From: Viola odorata
Lineage: Eukaryota > Streptophyta > Magnoliopsida > Malpighiales > Violaceae
Direction: 5' to 3'
NCBI GenBank assembly: GCA_963691705.1
Contig: OY829538.1
Location: 20,300,443-20,364,442 of the forward strand
DNA: 64,000 nucleotides
The position numbers and the translations under genes were made by a program. The notes below the pieces were generated by a model, which had not been told where the DNA came from, did not search any database, and saw only the letters and a program-made list of their open reading frames with translations. Below, one piece after another: positions 45,541 through 57,883 of the stretch. Position 1 is the stretch's first letter. Each line of letters opens with the position of its first letter.

Positions 45541-46734
45541 GGATTAAAAAACGTGCTAGAGTTGAGAATTTGGTGTCTCATTTAAAGAACATGATTTGGG
45601 TTAGCAGTAGACCTGGTTAACTCTCCAAGCACATGAGCCTAACACACCTATGGGAAAGGAACCTTATATGTTTCAGACTTTCAGTTATTACTCTCGACTC
45701 ATGATTCATGGCCCACCGCCATGGTTTGTTCTTTTGGATCATAATATCACAAGTCACCAACAGTTCTTAAATTGCTGTTAACCTAACTTCTTTTTTGGTA
45801 TCTATTTACCTAATTAACTTTGATGCTTATAATTTCAGAAAAGGAAAAAGGCTAGACGTTTATGGAAGTTCCTTAATTAGAAGTCTGATTGAAACTATTA
45901 CCAAGAAAATCTGAAATTATTATAAATTTTAAGAAATAATTATTTGTCCTAACTTTTATTCTCTCTGGGGGAGAAGAATTATATCATATGAGAATTGGGA
46001 ATGGTTTACTTCAGCAGACATGAAAGCAGAAATGAGATTAAAAGTCTTTAAACCAATTTGTAAGTATTAGAACAAAATGGGTCCAACTCCTATTCCTATT
46101 CCTATTCCTATTCCTATTCCTATTCCTATTCCAATTCCAATTCTAATTCCAATTCCAAACCTTTGACAATTTCTTAATAATTAGCGATATGATAGGACCC
46201 CTGCTAAAACCCCACATGTACAAATTACAATGGGTGGGGATCCATCCAGCTGCTCAGTGCAGAAATCTTGAATTTTCAGTAAAAAATAGGAAGAACGAAA
46301 AAGACTGTACGCATCCCCATTTTAGACCACCCAATTTCAAAATGAACAAAAAAATAAATAAAAGAGAAATTAATTTTAATAATTCTTTTAACAATACATT
46401 ACATACCTCCATTATTTTCAAGGGCGACAATACAGCTGATGCCCACTTTCCCACTATTGAGCTCCTCATAATGGAAAACTTGATCTCCTCCGTTGGTTGA
46501 AGAAGTCTTGGAGTTGGAGGAGTAGTACTCCACACTACCCGCCCCATTCCCGTTCCCATTCCCATTAGATGGTGTCGTTGTTGTTTTTGTTGTTGAAACG
46601 GTGGAATATGTGGTGGTGCCGCCGCCTCCTCCTCCTTTGTGGTTCCGCCTTCCTCGCAAACCTACCTCCTCTTCCTCCTCCTCAGCTGCCACCGCCACCA
46701 CATCTTCTTCCCTCCGGGGCAGCTCGGCTTCCAT
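39440..46734 (-). CDS. MEB-like protein (membrane protein of ER body family, CCC1/VIT1-like domain)
   Basis: Eight exons are proposed: 46734-46407, 43928-43440, 43044-42994, 42436-42077, 41661-41572, 41032-40841, 40379-40318 and 39907-39440. All introns are GT-AG, all phases agree, and they total 2040 bp (679 residues plus TGA). The start is ATG 46734 (MEAELPRREEDV); the open frame continues upstream without an earlier ATG. Residues 1-110 are acidic, then Gly/Asn-rich. Exon 2 has a duplicated 38-residue unit and Cys motifs FYCPNCETC and FRCTSC, a zinc-ribbon-like site. Exon 4 is polar. Exons 6-8 (residues 440-679) hold about five membrane segments, including ILSFIVFGLVPPVVYGYSF. Arabidopsis MEB1 and MEB2 sit in the ER-body membrane and move iron and manganese when tested in yeast. 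Outside Brassicales the role is unclear. I infer an endomembrane metal transporter-like protein. Confidence 0.9.
44265..45243 (-). mobile_element. TAA-type DNA transposon copy 2, in intron 1 of the MEB-like gene
   Basis: Inverted relative to copy 1 (29964-31176). It shares the end accatcacagcagcgggt-ttaaatttaacac, the block ctgccacatcagcttaacac, the AT-rich middle and the tail with ctctctatcctaca. It is shorter (about 980 bp) and more diverged, and its outer right end no longer matches the terminal repeat. The flanking triplets are TCA and TTA, which fits a decayed TAA/TTA duplication. It also has an internal palindrome at 45007-45095. Confidence 0.78.
45007..45095. repeat. Internal palindrome of copy 2
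   Basis: Arms of about 38 bp begin aatgcggtggaccaatggca on the left and mirror this on the right, around ctgcaggcctatcattga. The GC-rich core gcccgccacgcg is shared with copy 1, but the outer arm sequence differs, and differs in the same way in both arms. Confidence 0.9.
45512..45538. repeat. (AT)n microsatellite in intron 1
   Basis: A pure AT dinucleotide run of about 27 bp. Confidence 0.9.
46089..46158. repeat. (CTATTC)n hexanucleotide repeat in intron 1
   Basis: About seven tandem CTATTC units are followed by CAATTC variants. It lies about 250 bp downstream of the exon 1 donor. Confidence 0.9.
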
Positions 46735-47208
46735 ATTAAGTCTTTTTTCTTCTTTTTCCCTTTTTAATTCCTGCGGAGGAGGGGATTGGGATTGGGATTG
46801 GGATGGGAAGAAGCTCTTTTTAATTCCAAAAACTTCAACTCCTACTTCTTCTGCCAAGTTAATCACTACTTCATTATTACTTTTTATTTATTTATTTATG
46901 TAAATAAATTAATAAACCCTTAAAAAAATACCAAGTCAATGAAAGTTCTTTAAAAAAAAAGTCAATGAAAGTTGTCTATCTAATCATCTCCAGCTCTTCT
47001 GTCAGGATTTCCTTTCTTAAATTTTATTTATTCTTTTTAATAAAATGTTGGTCAATTGCACAAAAAAAATTTATAATTTAATTAGTCATTGCATATTGCG
47101 TTTTTATAATGTCAAATTATGAGTTCGATATCTACTATTAATGTCGATTAATAATATAATTATTTTTTAAAAAAATTGTTAGTTGGCTGGTTGACATAGT
47201 AATTATTA
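46735..47208 (-). promoter_or_regulatory. Presumed promoter and 5' leader of the MEB-like gene
   Basis: Upstream of ATG 46734 on the minus strand the frame stays open for about 130 bp without another ATG. The sequence then becomes AT-rich, with several TTTATTT and TTTAAAA runs. No single TATA box stands out. Confidence 0.4.
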
Positions 47209-47443
47209 CTCCCTCCGTCCAGTATTAAGTGTCCAGTTACTGTTCATGCATGCGTTTCGAGAAAGTCGAATGACTCACTATTTGACCCCAAAAAATTTCG
47301 TACTTTTTTTCGAACGTACGTTAATGATTAATGTACGTTCGAAAAAAAGTACAGAATTTTTTGGGATCAAATAGTGAGTCATTCGACCTCCTCAAAACGC
47401 GTGCATGAATAGTAACTGGACACTTAATACCGGACGGAGGGAG
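47209..47443. mobile_element. Stowaway-type MITE (235 bp)
   Basis: Ends are CTCCCTCCGTCC and GGACGGAGGGAG with a TA dinucleotide on each side (47207-47208 and 47444-47445), the hallmark of Tc1/mariner-derived Stowaway elements. Almost the whole element is an inverted repeat; for example, gaatgactcactatttga occurs in one arm and its complement in the other. It lies about 475 bp upstream of the MEB-like start codon. Confidence 0.95.
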
Positions 47444-47945
47444 TATTATTTAAGAAACCATAAATAAACGTCTGAGTAATAACCGTAGAATTATAATATT
47501 AAAAAATGTAAACATGATATGATAATGGTTTTAACTGTTCAAAATTAAATTTTGGTCTGGTCCGCACGCGAAAATGTGAATGCGATCTGTTGCCCGCATT
47601 TAAAATAAACCTACTCTCCCTCCACTCATTCACATGTTCCCTGAGATTTCCTTGTTCTTTCAATTAATGCTTTTTTATTGTCATTTTCTTTTGATTTTTT
47701 AATTTCAATTTCACATGAAAATACATATACTTTTCAAGTGAATTTCTAATTAGCCAAATAAAAGGAAAAAAAAATTTATCCACTATTCATTAGTTTATAT
47801 ATTTTATTTATTCAAATATTTTATTCCTCTCATAACATATAAGACTTGCGCCCAAACCAAAAAAAAAAGCATATTAATAATTCTTTATTTTTGAAACAAA
47901 ATATGAAATTATTTCAAAAGAGCAATCAAAACTAATTAAATTAGT

Positions 47946-48095
47946 TGTGGTTAAGTGGTAAAAAATTTATTCACTCTTAATTAAAGTTTTAAATTTGAAT
48001 TTTGAAAATAGAGTAAACCATGGTGGGAGAGTCGCCTATTTTTAGAGATCCAACAATTAGTTTCATGTGATAGAAAATTCAACCAAATGAGGATG
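47946..48095 (+). other. Possible tRNA-derived SINE fragment
   Basis: TGGTTAAGTGG fits a pol III A box. About 40 bp downstream tttaaatttgaattttg could be a degraded B box. There is no clear tail or target duplication, so this is a weak call. Confidence 0.3.
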
Positions 48096-48389
48096 CATTG
48101 TACTCTCTTACGATTCGAATCACTTTTATCTACCATTTATATATAATCAGCTTCTAGAAAAATGTTACTCTAAAACCCGTTTCCAAAAGAAGAGAGACCG
48201 GACCTAGCAAGCTTGAGCTTCTTTTGGCTTCCAAATGATCAAGCATAGAACCATGACTTTCTTTATGCATCATGCCACTGACACACACGGCAAAGAGATC
48301 TAACAATTTGTATGGGTACCTACATGGTCATAGTTCTATTAACAAGATGTACCATAATGAGAATATCGTTCAAGTGTTGTATTTCAGAA

Positions 48390-48394
<5 letters not shown>

Positions 48395-48427
<33 letters not shown>
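48395..48427. repeat. (TA)n microsatellite
   Basis: About 33 bp of TA dinucleotides. Confidence 0.9.
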
Positions 48428-48428
<1 letters not shown>

Positions 48429-49035
48429 TATAACACTTATAAATAAAATTAATTATCCAACATTTAAAAATCAAACATTTAAAGAAAAAAAATATGCAAT
48501 CTAAAATATCCAAAACTAGAGAATGTGTTTTTCTTCAACTTCCTCCCGTCAATTTTGGCATAAGAGGTCAACTTGGGCTTGGGCTTAATAACCATTGGGT
48601 CAAGCCCACCATTCCAAAAACAAATAATTCAGTTGTTGGACCATTCTTCTTGCTCGAGTCACTTGTCTTTCTCCTAAATTCCAATTCCTTCTTTTGACTC
48701 CTGTTTAATGATTCTTCTTCTAAGGAATCCCATTGTCATCTCCTCCCTTTTTCGCTGCTTCCATTCCCTACCGCATGGGCACTCCTATCTCAATCGATTA
48801 CGAAGACAAATTGGAACACAAAGACAAGGACGACAAAGAAAGCGATCGGTGCGGTGGCTGATTGAACGCTGGTGTTGTCGGTGAGGGAGAGGTAGAGATA
48901 CGGGCGGCTGCCAGAGGAAAATGAACTGAGGAAGAGAGCGATGATATTTAAGAATTTAGGGGAATCGTATTTTTTTTTGCCAGATAATATATATCGGCTT
49001 TATACTACTATTTAGGCGAAACGGTGCTTCTTAGT

Positions 49036-49579
49036 AGGGGTGTAAGAAAACCGGACCGAACTGGAAATCGATCCGGAATCGGAAAATTTTGAACTGAACC
49101 AGACTGAACTATTATGGTTCGGTTCGGTTCGGTTCTATCCCAACTAGAACCGTAAATTTTCGGTTCGGTCCGGTTCTCAGAATCTAAAACTCGTAAACTG
49201 AACTGTAGAACGGGAGAACCGGAATAATTTATATATATATACACGCATTCATGTATCAAGATGACACTTTGCTTCAGTGGAAAAATTATTGTTATCGTTT
49301 TCAAAGGGAAGGGGTTCAAATCCCTTTCCTCTCCCCATGACCCATTTCTTTATTTTTGTGTTTTATTTTTTAATTATTTGTTTATAATAGTTAGCTAATA
49401 ATATTTTGAACTTTTTGAACAATTATTTTATATTTGCGAATATTTTTTGTTAATTTTAGGGGAAATTGTATAATATATTTTTTAATTAATTATATTTAAA
49501 AAAAAAACCGGAACCTGACCGTACTGTCCGGTTCTCTCCGGTTCCAGGCCGGACCGAACCGGACCGGTTACACCCCTAT
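49036..49579. mobile_element. hAT-type MITE with 8-bp duplication (544 bp)
   Basis: The flanks share TTCTTAGT (49028-49035 and 49580-49587). The ends are inverted: AGGGGTGTAAGAAAACCGG at the left and CCGGTTACACCCCTAT at the right, followed inwards by ggttcggttcggttc runs. Such ends and an 8-bp duplication are typical of hAT-derived MITEs. Inside, TTGCTTCAGTGG (49269-49280) and GGTTCAAATCC (49313-49323) resemble pol III A and B boxes. Confidence 0.85.
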
Positions 49580-50008
49580 TTCTTAGTAGAAAATGGTCTA
49601 TCTCGGCCGGTATTGAGCCGAGATAGACAGGTATGATCAAAATGCAGACCAAGAAGAAACAAAGAGGTGGTTGTACGATTTTGGCTGGAAAACGTGATAT
49701 GTATCCGCATACCGACAGAAAAAGTACGAGATTAATAATATTGGTAACTAAGGGTGTTCACGGTCGGATAACTATTTTTGTCAGTTATTTTATTTCGGAT
49801 ATCCAGTTTGAACGGATTGGTTTGGACAATTAATTTTTAAAGTCGGCTAAATCGGATATTATTTTATTGGTTATCCATTTGAATCGATTCGGTTTGGTTT
49901 TATATCTCGGTTATTGGATTTTTTAAAAAAGAATATGAAAAGAACACAATTTATGTGTAACCTTTGCAACACTAACATTCTCATTAGTCAATTTGTCATA
50001 CTAAATAA

Positions 50009-50579
50009 TGTTGGGTTTTAGTCGTAATAGCAGCAGATGACTTATTACAAATCCAAAACAGGAACCAAGTCATTGAATATAATGTATGAAGATTAAGATT
50101 CGAACTGTGTACGTCACACCGAAAGTAGAATCGTAGGAGCACCAAACCAAACCAAACCATAAAACTCTGAATGGATGAACTGTCCGTAAGAGGTTGAACC
50201 GAACCAACAAGTACTGCCCGTACCGACGAGCACCCTCTATTTGTATCCACTAGAATGCAATTCTTTGCATTTTCCTCTTGTTCTTGATGTTTGGTTTTCT
50301 TCTCTAAGAAATTTGAAAATGCTAACAAACTAACCCCTAACCTTTTAGGTTTGCATCCTTAAGTTTATATACTAGGGTTTTATCTTTGGTTAGTTACCAA
50401 AATACCCTACTAGTATATGTTAGGTATATATTAGATATTATCAAATAATATCCTAGTAAAACTACACCAAGTATTTATTGGACTCCTTAAATAAATACAC
50501 CGAATATTTATTTACCTCCTAAATAATTATTATTAATTCTTTCGATCTAATTGGTTAGTTTTCGGGCACAAGACCAACA
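50009..50579 (-). repeat. Left-hand (3') LTR of copia E (571 bp)
   Basis: On the plus strand it starts TGTTGGGTTTTAGTCG and ends AAGACCAACA. Next to it, on the minus strand, is gggcaagttgaagat, a decayed purine tract; the other copy reads aagtgggagat. It matches 56098-59123 apart from a 2.4-kb insertion and a segment of about 58 bp present only in the right-hand copy. It preserves the empty site of the MULE insertion near 50503-50512. Confidence 0.85.
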
Positions 50580-51649
50580 ATCTTCAACTTGCCCTTAAAC
50601 GTACACCAATATCAAAAGAGTTAACGCATTTGTCTTCAACTCATTCTAATATGTGACCCTGTAGGTTCATCTAACATTGGCAGTAGAATAAAATATTTTT
50701 TCTACGGGTCGTAAGCAGCCTCTAGCAAGACGTTATGACTACCCAAGTTAAATGTAGGTCGATTGATTCGACTCAACCTCTCATAACTTGATGTTATAAT
50801 CCTTTTGTCACACGATATCTTGATTGAACATAAGGCATGGTGCTTGTCATCCTTGATTAATTCAATCATTTACACTCAATCTCCAAGTAAATTGATAAAA
50901 TAAATGACTTTGATTACTTCATCAATTCATTTGAGCACGACCATGCATTTCTTAATCTTACTTATTGAGGGGCCCAGAGATATCTCTCCAAACATAGGGA
51001 CAAATTCCATCTTGATCATACATTTCCACCACATAGATCTTAACATGTCCAATCTTAATCTTTATAATTGTCTGGTTAAAGACAACGTTTGATTAAGTTA
51101 AAATATACCTTATCTATGATTATCTCAGGTTTGAGGATTCAACAACATAGGTACTATGATAATTACTTATGACATCAACCCATTTAGTAATTTCATAGCG
51201 GGTCGATCTAGTACCCTATCTCTATAAAAGTACCTATGATTTTGATTTGTATCTCCATACATCATAATCATCTTATGATTATAAATCAAAACCATACTAG
51301 TCATAATTTATTATTACTCATAAAATAATAACAAACTAGGGACATTTTTATTATAAGTAAACATGTAAACATTATAATAAAGATAATAAAATCAAATTAT
51401 GACAGTGATCCAAAATATCCAATCAAACAATTACAATAATAATCTTCCACGTGTACTACGTCTAATCATACATGTTTCCCATACCCATAGACCTAACATG
51501 ACACTCATTCTTTGCCTGTGGAAAAGGTTTTGTAAGAGGATAAAAAATATTGTCATATGTCGACACTTTGCATATCTTGCATCACCTTTGTCAATAACCT
51601 TTTAAATGAGATGGTAACATATGAGTATGTGTTTTGATTATTGATGTGA

Positions 51650-54600
51650 TCTAGGTTCCTTTGCCTGAGCAATGACATCATTATTATCACATAAATTTCC
51701 ATTGGATTAGCAATGTTGGGAACAACACCTAGATCACCAACAAACTTTTTGATCCAAACAACCTCCTTAGTTGCATCTGATGTTGCTATATACTAAGCTC
51801 AGTTGTAGAATCTGCCACAATTGCTTGCTTGGAACTTTTCCAACTTACAACACCTCCCTTTAGAAGGAAAACAAATCCTGATTGTGATCTTGAATCATCA
51901 CAATCAGTTTGGAAGTTAGCATCTGTGTAACCAGTTACAACAAGCTTATCTTCCAACCCACCCTACAACAAGAATGCATCTTTAGTTCTTCTTAAGTACT
52001 TAAGAATGTCCTTAACTGTTGTCCAATGATTCTCACTTGGATCTGACTGATATCTACTAGTCATGCTCAAGGCGTATGAGATATTTGGTTGAGTACATCT
52101 CATAGCATACATGATAGATCCTATAGCCGATACATAAGGGATCTTACTCAGGCATTCTCACTCATTATTTGTCCTAGGACATTGAGTCATGCTAAGATTA
52201 ATGCCATGAGACATTGTCAAAAATCCTCTCTTGGATTCTTGCATACTAAACTATTTAGTACTTTGTTTATGTAAGTACTCTGACTTAACCCGATCAACCT
52301 TTCAAATCTATCTCTATAAATCTTTATCCCAAGGATATAGGTTGCCTCGTCTAAGTCTTTCATTGAAAAACATATTCTTAACCAAGTCTTGACATTCTGA
52401 AAGGTAGGAATATTATTTCCAATAAGTAAGATGTCATTAACATAAAGGATTAAGAACACAACTACACTCTCACTAGTTCTCTTATAGACACAGGGTTCAT
52501 CTTCGTTCTTGATGAATCCAAACTCTTTGATTGCTTCATCAAAATAAAAACCCCAACTCCGAGAAGCCTATTTCAATCCATAAATGGATCTTTGAAGCTT
52601 GCATACGTTATTAGTATTCTCAGAATGAACAAAACCCTCGGGTTGTGTCATGTACACATCCTCAAGCAAATTTTCATTAAGAAATATTGTTTTGACATCC
52701 ATTTGCCATATTTCATAATCATAGTATGCAACAATGGCAAGGAGAATTCTAATAGATTTTATCATAACAACTGATGTAAAGGTATCATTATAGTCAATAC
52801 CATGAGTTTGTTTGTGCAACCAACCTTGATTTAAAGGTATGCACTTTACCATCCATGTCTATTTTATTCTTGAAAAGACCAATAAAAGTCCATACTTTGA
52901 TTGTCATACATGCTTTGCATTTTAGAATTCATGGCTTCAAGCCATTTCTCAGAGTCTGAACTGGACATAGCCTTCTAATATGATGTAGGTTCATTTTGAT
53001 CTAGAATCAAAACATCTTCTCCTTCAGTAATTAGAAATTCATATCTCTTAGGCTCCTGTCTAGTCCTACTAGATCTATGTTGAACTTCTTTAGATGCAAC
53101 AATTTCTTGTTGATTTTGAGTAGGCTCCTCAAGCATTGAAATGTCATTTTGTGGTTCTCAAACTTTACTCCCATTGATTCTACTAGAAATATACTGCTTC
53201 TCTAGAAAAACTCAATTTCGAGCAACAGACACTTTGTTCTCAGATGGATTGTCGAAGTAGTATCTTTTAGTTTCTTTAGGAGACCCTACAAAAATACATT
53301 TATCAAATTTGGGTCCTAATTTCTCAAAGATTTGATGCTTCACATAAGCTTCACACCCCCAAAAGGTAGGAGGAAGATCATTTTTACTCATCATAGATTG
53401 GACCATATCCAATGAAGTTCAATTCCTCCTTTCAAATACACCATTCCATTGTGGCATTCCTGGAGGAGTTAATTATGAAACAATTCCACAATTTCTAAGA
53501 TGATCATCAAATTCATGACTCAAAAATTCACAACCTTGATTTGATCGAAGTGCTTTAATTGTCTTGCCAAGTTGATTTTGTACTTCATTTTTAAACGTCT
53601 TAAACATTTCAAAACTTTCATGTATATGTTTCATTAAGTAGATATAGTCATATCTACTGAAATTATCTGTGAATGTAATGAAGTACTGATATCCATCTCT
53701 AGTAGTAGTACTTATTGGACCGTATATGTATAAGGTTCAATAAATCACTAGCCTTTTCACCTTGACGACAAAAGGGATTATTTGTCATTTTCCCCAATGA
53801 ACAAGATTCACATGTGTCATATGATTCACAATCAAATTGACTAAAAAATCCATCCTTATGGAGTTTTGATATGTGTTTCTCATTTATATGGCTTAAACGA
53901 CAATGCCATAGGTAGGATGGGTTTAAATCATTGGATTTAAACTTCTTGGAAGATGTTATAAATGGGTTGTTCATTTGGAACATCAAGGTTTAGAACATAG
54001 ATGCCATTATGTGAATCAACATTTTCATAATGTATAGCATCCTGAAAAATTGAAATTTTCTTATTCTTAATAATAAAATCAAATTCATCTTGTTCCATAC
54101 AAGAAACTGAAATTATGTTCATACTCAAAGCTGGAACAAAATAATAGTTGTTCAAAACCAAAATAAGTCCACTATGCATAAGCAGTTCATAAGTTCCTAC
54201 AACTTTGACAACAACTCTTGCTCCATTACAAGTTTGTAGGTCTGTCTCTCCCTTTCTCGAAGGTCTACTTCTCTTCAATTCCTGCACATTTACATGAATG
54301 TGAGCTCCACAACCGGTATCCAATACCCAAGAAGTAGGAATAGAAAGATTAATTTCTATAACATAAAAACTAGAAGTAGTAATCTCACTACTCTTCTTCC
54401 TTTCAGATCTTCCAGATATAACTTGTAATTTCTTCTCCAATGACTAGGTTCATTGCAAAAATGGCATGTTCCAACCTTTGGAACCTTTGTTGTTTTCTTC
54501 ATAGGGTTAGGTTTAGGCTTACTATAGCCACCTTTATTGTCATTCCATTTCATCCCTTTTCCTTTCTAAACCATCAAGATATGGGCAAACATTGTCTTGA

Positions 54601-55178
54601 TATTTTGTTCAGCAGTCATCAGCATCCCATGCAACTCAGAAATAGATTTCTCCATATTCCCCATATTATAGTTCATAACAAACTGATCATACTTATTACT
54701 AAGGGAATTTATAATCAAATTTGTAGCCAACTCTTGACTAATGGGAAATCCAAGTCTCTCAAGGTGATCAATGTGGCTTTTCATCTTCATAACATGAGTG
54801 CTCATATATACACCTTCAGTCATCTTACATGAATGCAGAGCCTTGACAGTGTCAAACCTTTCCTACCTTGCCTGTTGTTGGAATATTTACCTCAAATGGT
54901 TGGCTATGTCTAAGGCACCCATGTGCTCCATATCCTTCTGAAGGTCTAGACTCTTGGTGGCCAACATAAGACAACCAACATCAAGAACATCACTGGAATA
55001 TTTCGTGTAATCACCCCTTATAGATTTTGATGCATTAGTAGGTGGTTTCTCAGGAATAGGTTCGTCAAGGACATATAATTCTTAGGTTCCTCAACTAGTC
55101 AAGGAAATTGGGACCAATCAGCTTGTCCTTCCCAAGGACAAATCCCAGAGATAGTGTCAGATTATTATTTGTAGCCAT
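51650..55178 (-). pseudogene. Gag-pol of copia E
   Basis: The ATG at 55178 opens gag (TLSLGFVLGKDKLIGPNF), then a stop replaces a tryptophan. Further domains appear in order. A gag piece (54823-54566) precedes a zinc knuckle CHFCNEPSHWRRNY whose last cysteine is tyrosine. The protease has SWVLDTGCGAHI (54440-53937). GAG-pre-integrase has LWHCRLSHINEKH and CESCSLGKMT (53986-53699), followed by integrase C-terminal sequence (53412-53212). Reverse transcriptase has QMDVKTIFLNENLLEDV (52852-52568) and an active site reading YVND, not YVDD (52459). RNase H with GYTDANFQTD is near 51780-51960. Frameshifts and stops separate most parts. Confidence 0.87.
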
Positions 55179-56809
55179 TGATCTACAATAATATATTCAA
55201 AGAACATTTAGTGACAATTAATAAAACTCCCACTCAATTAATCACCCTTAAGATCAATTATAGCAATCACAATTATTGCATTTAGAAAGTGGGCTAAAAT
55301 CCATATTTCGCTTAATTATAAACTCAGCTTTGGCATGGTGCTTAAAATCAAGCTATTTAGATAGGTAACTCATTTACCAAGTACATCACATGTAACTTTT
55401 AAAAACATTATGAGATTTAGGATATCATATACCCATACATGTTTAATCTCATCTTATGCCGTAGGCCCAAAACCATTTTGATAGCCTAAATAAGTATGAC
55501 CATGGTTAAAATTATGGAAGCGCCATTTCCATCTTGTCTAACTAAGGTAACCTAATGCATATTGAGTCCAAAACTATTTTTATAACCCATGCTTCAGTGA
55601 TCAACGGTTTGACAAGTGTTCAAACATGGATGACATAAAACTTATGATTTGAAAACGGGTTAAAATCACAAAACTATTACAAGGCGTTAAGATTAGGTGT
55701 TATGACAATCATATTGCCAAAATAGGCTGATTATGACCCTTAAGTACTACCACCTATTTTGGTTATTCAATCAAATTGAATCATGAAAACCGAATACATT
55801 AAACCATTTAAAGATCATTGTTTCCGCCTTATAGTAGCATGTTCACAAACAGTTTGTATGCTTAATTTTAAAAACGCATCATATAAATTTAGCATACATA
55901 TCATAAATATATCAATCAATTTTTAGCATATACATCACATGTATATCATCAAATATTCAAAAATATATATAATACATATGAACGATTGATCAATTTTTAG
56001 TTATGGATCATATGTATATATCAATTAATTTGGGCTACATATCATATGCATGCTCCAAAACTGAATCACATATAAAATAATTGAATGTAAGAGGCTCTGC
56101 TGGGTTTCAATCGTAATTGCAGTAGAAGACTTATTGCAAACCCGAAACATGAACCAAGTCATTGAATGTACGAAGATTATGATTTGAACCGTGTACCATA
56201 CATCGGAAATAGAATCGTTGGAGCACCAAACCGAAGCACAAAATTTTGAATGGATGAATCATCCGCAAGAGGTCGAATCGAACCAATAGGTGCTACTCGC
56301 ACCGACGAACACTCACTATTGGTATCCACATGAATGAGCCAAATATTTTACAGCAATGGTAAGCTAGACTCGAAGGAAGAAGGATTAACAATCCACTAGA
56401 ATGCAACTCTTTGCATTTTTATCTTGTTCTTGGTGTTTAGTTTTCTTCTCTAAGAAATCCGAAAATGCTCACAAACTAACCCCTAACCCTTGAGGTTTAC
56501 ATCCTTAACTTTATATACCAGGGTTTTAACTTTGGTTAGTTACCAAAGTACCCTACTAGTATATGCTAGGTATACGTTAGATATTATCAAATAATATCCT
56601 AGTAAAACTACACCAAGTATTTATTTAATTCCTTAAATAAATACACCGAATATTTATTTAATGGGTAAAAGCTATAAATCAACCCCGAACTTTAAAGTTT
56701 TAATTAATCGCAACCCTGATATTTTATTTTGTTTAATTACAACCCTAGTCGTCGCTAGTATTGTTTAATCACCCCCCTACCGCAACAGAAATCTGACGTG
56801 GCATCTGAT

Positions 56810-57880
56810 GCGAATCCTCGCATCCAAGCGCTACCTTTGCCACTGACTGGACTGATGACTCGTTCCAAGTCTAAAAAGCTTCAAGATAGTCTATCATCCC
56901 TCATACACAAGGAGCTGAAGTGTGAGAGGATAGTAGAGGAAGGAGCGTTGTGAGAGAAGCAGAAACGGGAGCTCAACCTCTTGGTCATCACGGCGTTCGA
57001 CGGTGATCCTTCAAGGAGCCAAACGGCAACGTAGATGGAGCGTTTCTGCCCATCCATTGAGTTCGACATGTACTACTTTAGAATCGTTCGATCGACCAAG
57101 CATATGAAACTTCAAGATGTTAGCTTTTGTTTGGGACAAGTTTCAGCCCAATCGGACGGGTGGATTGAAAGTTATGACGGTCAACATTTTCATACGCAGC
57201 ATGGGCGTAATTACGCCCATTATAGACGCAATTACTCCAAAAACAGACGCTGCAAGATGCTCGACGTAATCACGCCGACGAGGACCAGTTTCCCGTCAAA
57301 ATTGGAAACTTCCAATGTTTCTATCTTTAATTAGTATTTTATGACTTATAAAGTTAGTTGATTTGTTTCCTTAATTAATTAGTTAAATAATGGCAACAAC
57401 CTTTGTTTCCATTTATTTAATTAATTAGTTAATCAGTTCATTTAAATTAGTTAATTAAGTCAATTACCTTATTTAGAACTCCTACTTCTATTCCTATTAG
57501 GGTTTGCTTGTAACCTTATATAAGGAGCCACTTGGCCTCCTTAGAAACTTGGCTGATTATTTATAAAGATATTTTCTTATATTCTCTGCCCCTTTTGCGT
57601 TCAACAACGAATGAACCTTGTTCTTCTTGAATCTTGTAAGCTTGAGTCGTTCCAAGTAAAACCCGAAATTACTTCCATTAATTGTCTATTCTAGGTTGAT
57701 ATTCGCAAGCAATATAGGCTTAGCGATTCGATTAAGATCCTTCCTTATTCGAGTTAGGTTGGTTGATGCTTAGCGATCAACAGGCTTAATTGCTTAAGAA
57801 AGTTATCCATTCCGCAGGGAAATCCCGTCCTGAACAAAGATCAACATTGGTGTTACGTCTCCTTTACAAGGATCGTATCA
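56810..57880 (+). other. Captured Ty3/gypsy segment in the MULE
   Basis: The left part translates, with stops, as MTRSKSKKLQDSL and SSLIHKELK, the sequence typical of the polyprotein end of some plant gypsy elements. It is followed by non-coding sequence with an LTR-like leader containing cttatataaggagccacttg. No gypsy terminus or duplication borders it, so it was probably copied into the MULE rather than inserted separately. Confidence 0.6.
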
Positions 57881-57883
57881 GCA

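Larger units (their letters stand above)
47444..49027. other. AT-rich non-coding sequence
   Basis: No gene is seen. It contains a weak tRNA-derived SINE-like stretch (47946-48095), a TA microsatellite (48395-48427) and short frames without family likeness. A frame at 48494-48697 has no supporting evidence. Confidence 0.5.

Noticed and set aside
46735..46866. Upstream extension of the MEB-like protein to 46866
   Set aside because: The extra 44 codons begin with GTG and have no ATG. The first ATG in frame is at 46734, followed by sequence typical of the start.
47209..47443. MicroRNA precursor
   Set aside because: The hairpin is a complete Stowaway MITE with TA flanks, so the transposon explains the folding.
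49269..49323. tRNA gene
   Set aside because: Only A-box and B-box-like words are present inside a hAT MITE. No acceptor stem or cloverleaf can be formed.
56098..56120. Initiator-Met tRNA primer-binding site next to the copia E LTR
   Set aside because: Only a cagagcc remnant is visible. The usual TGGTATCAGAGC word is not present, so no site was annotated.
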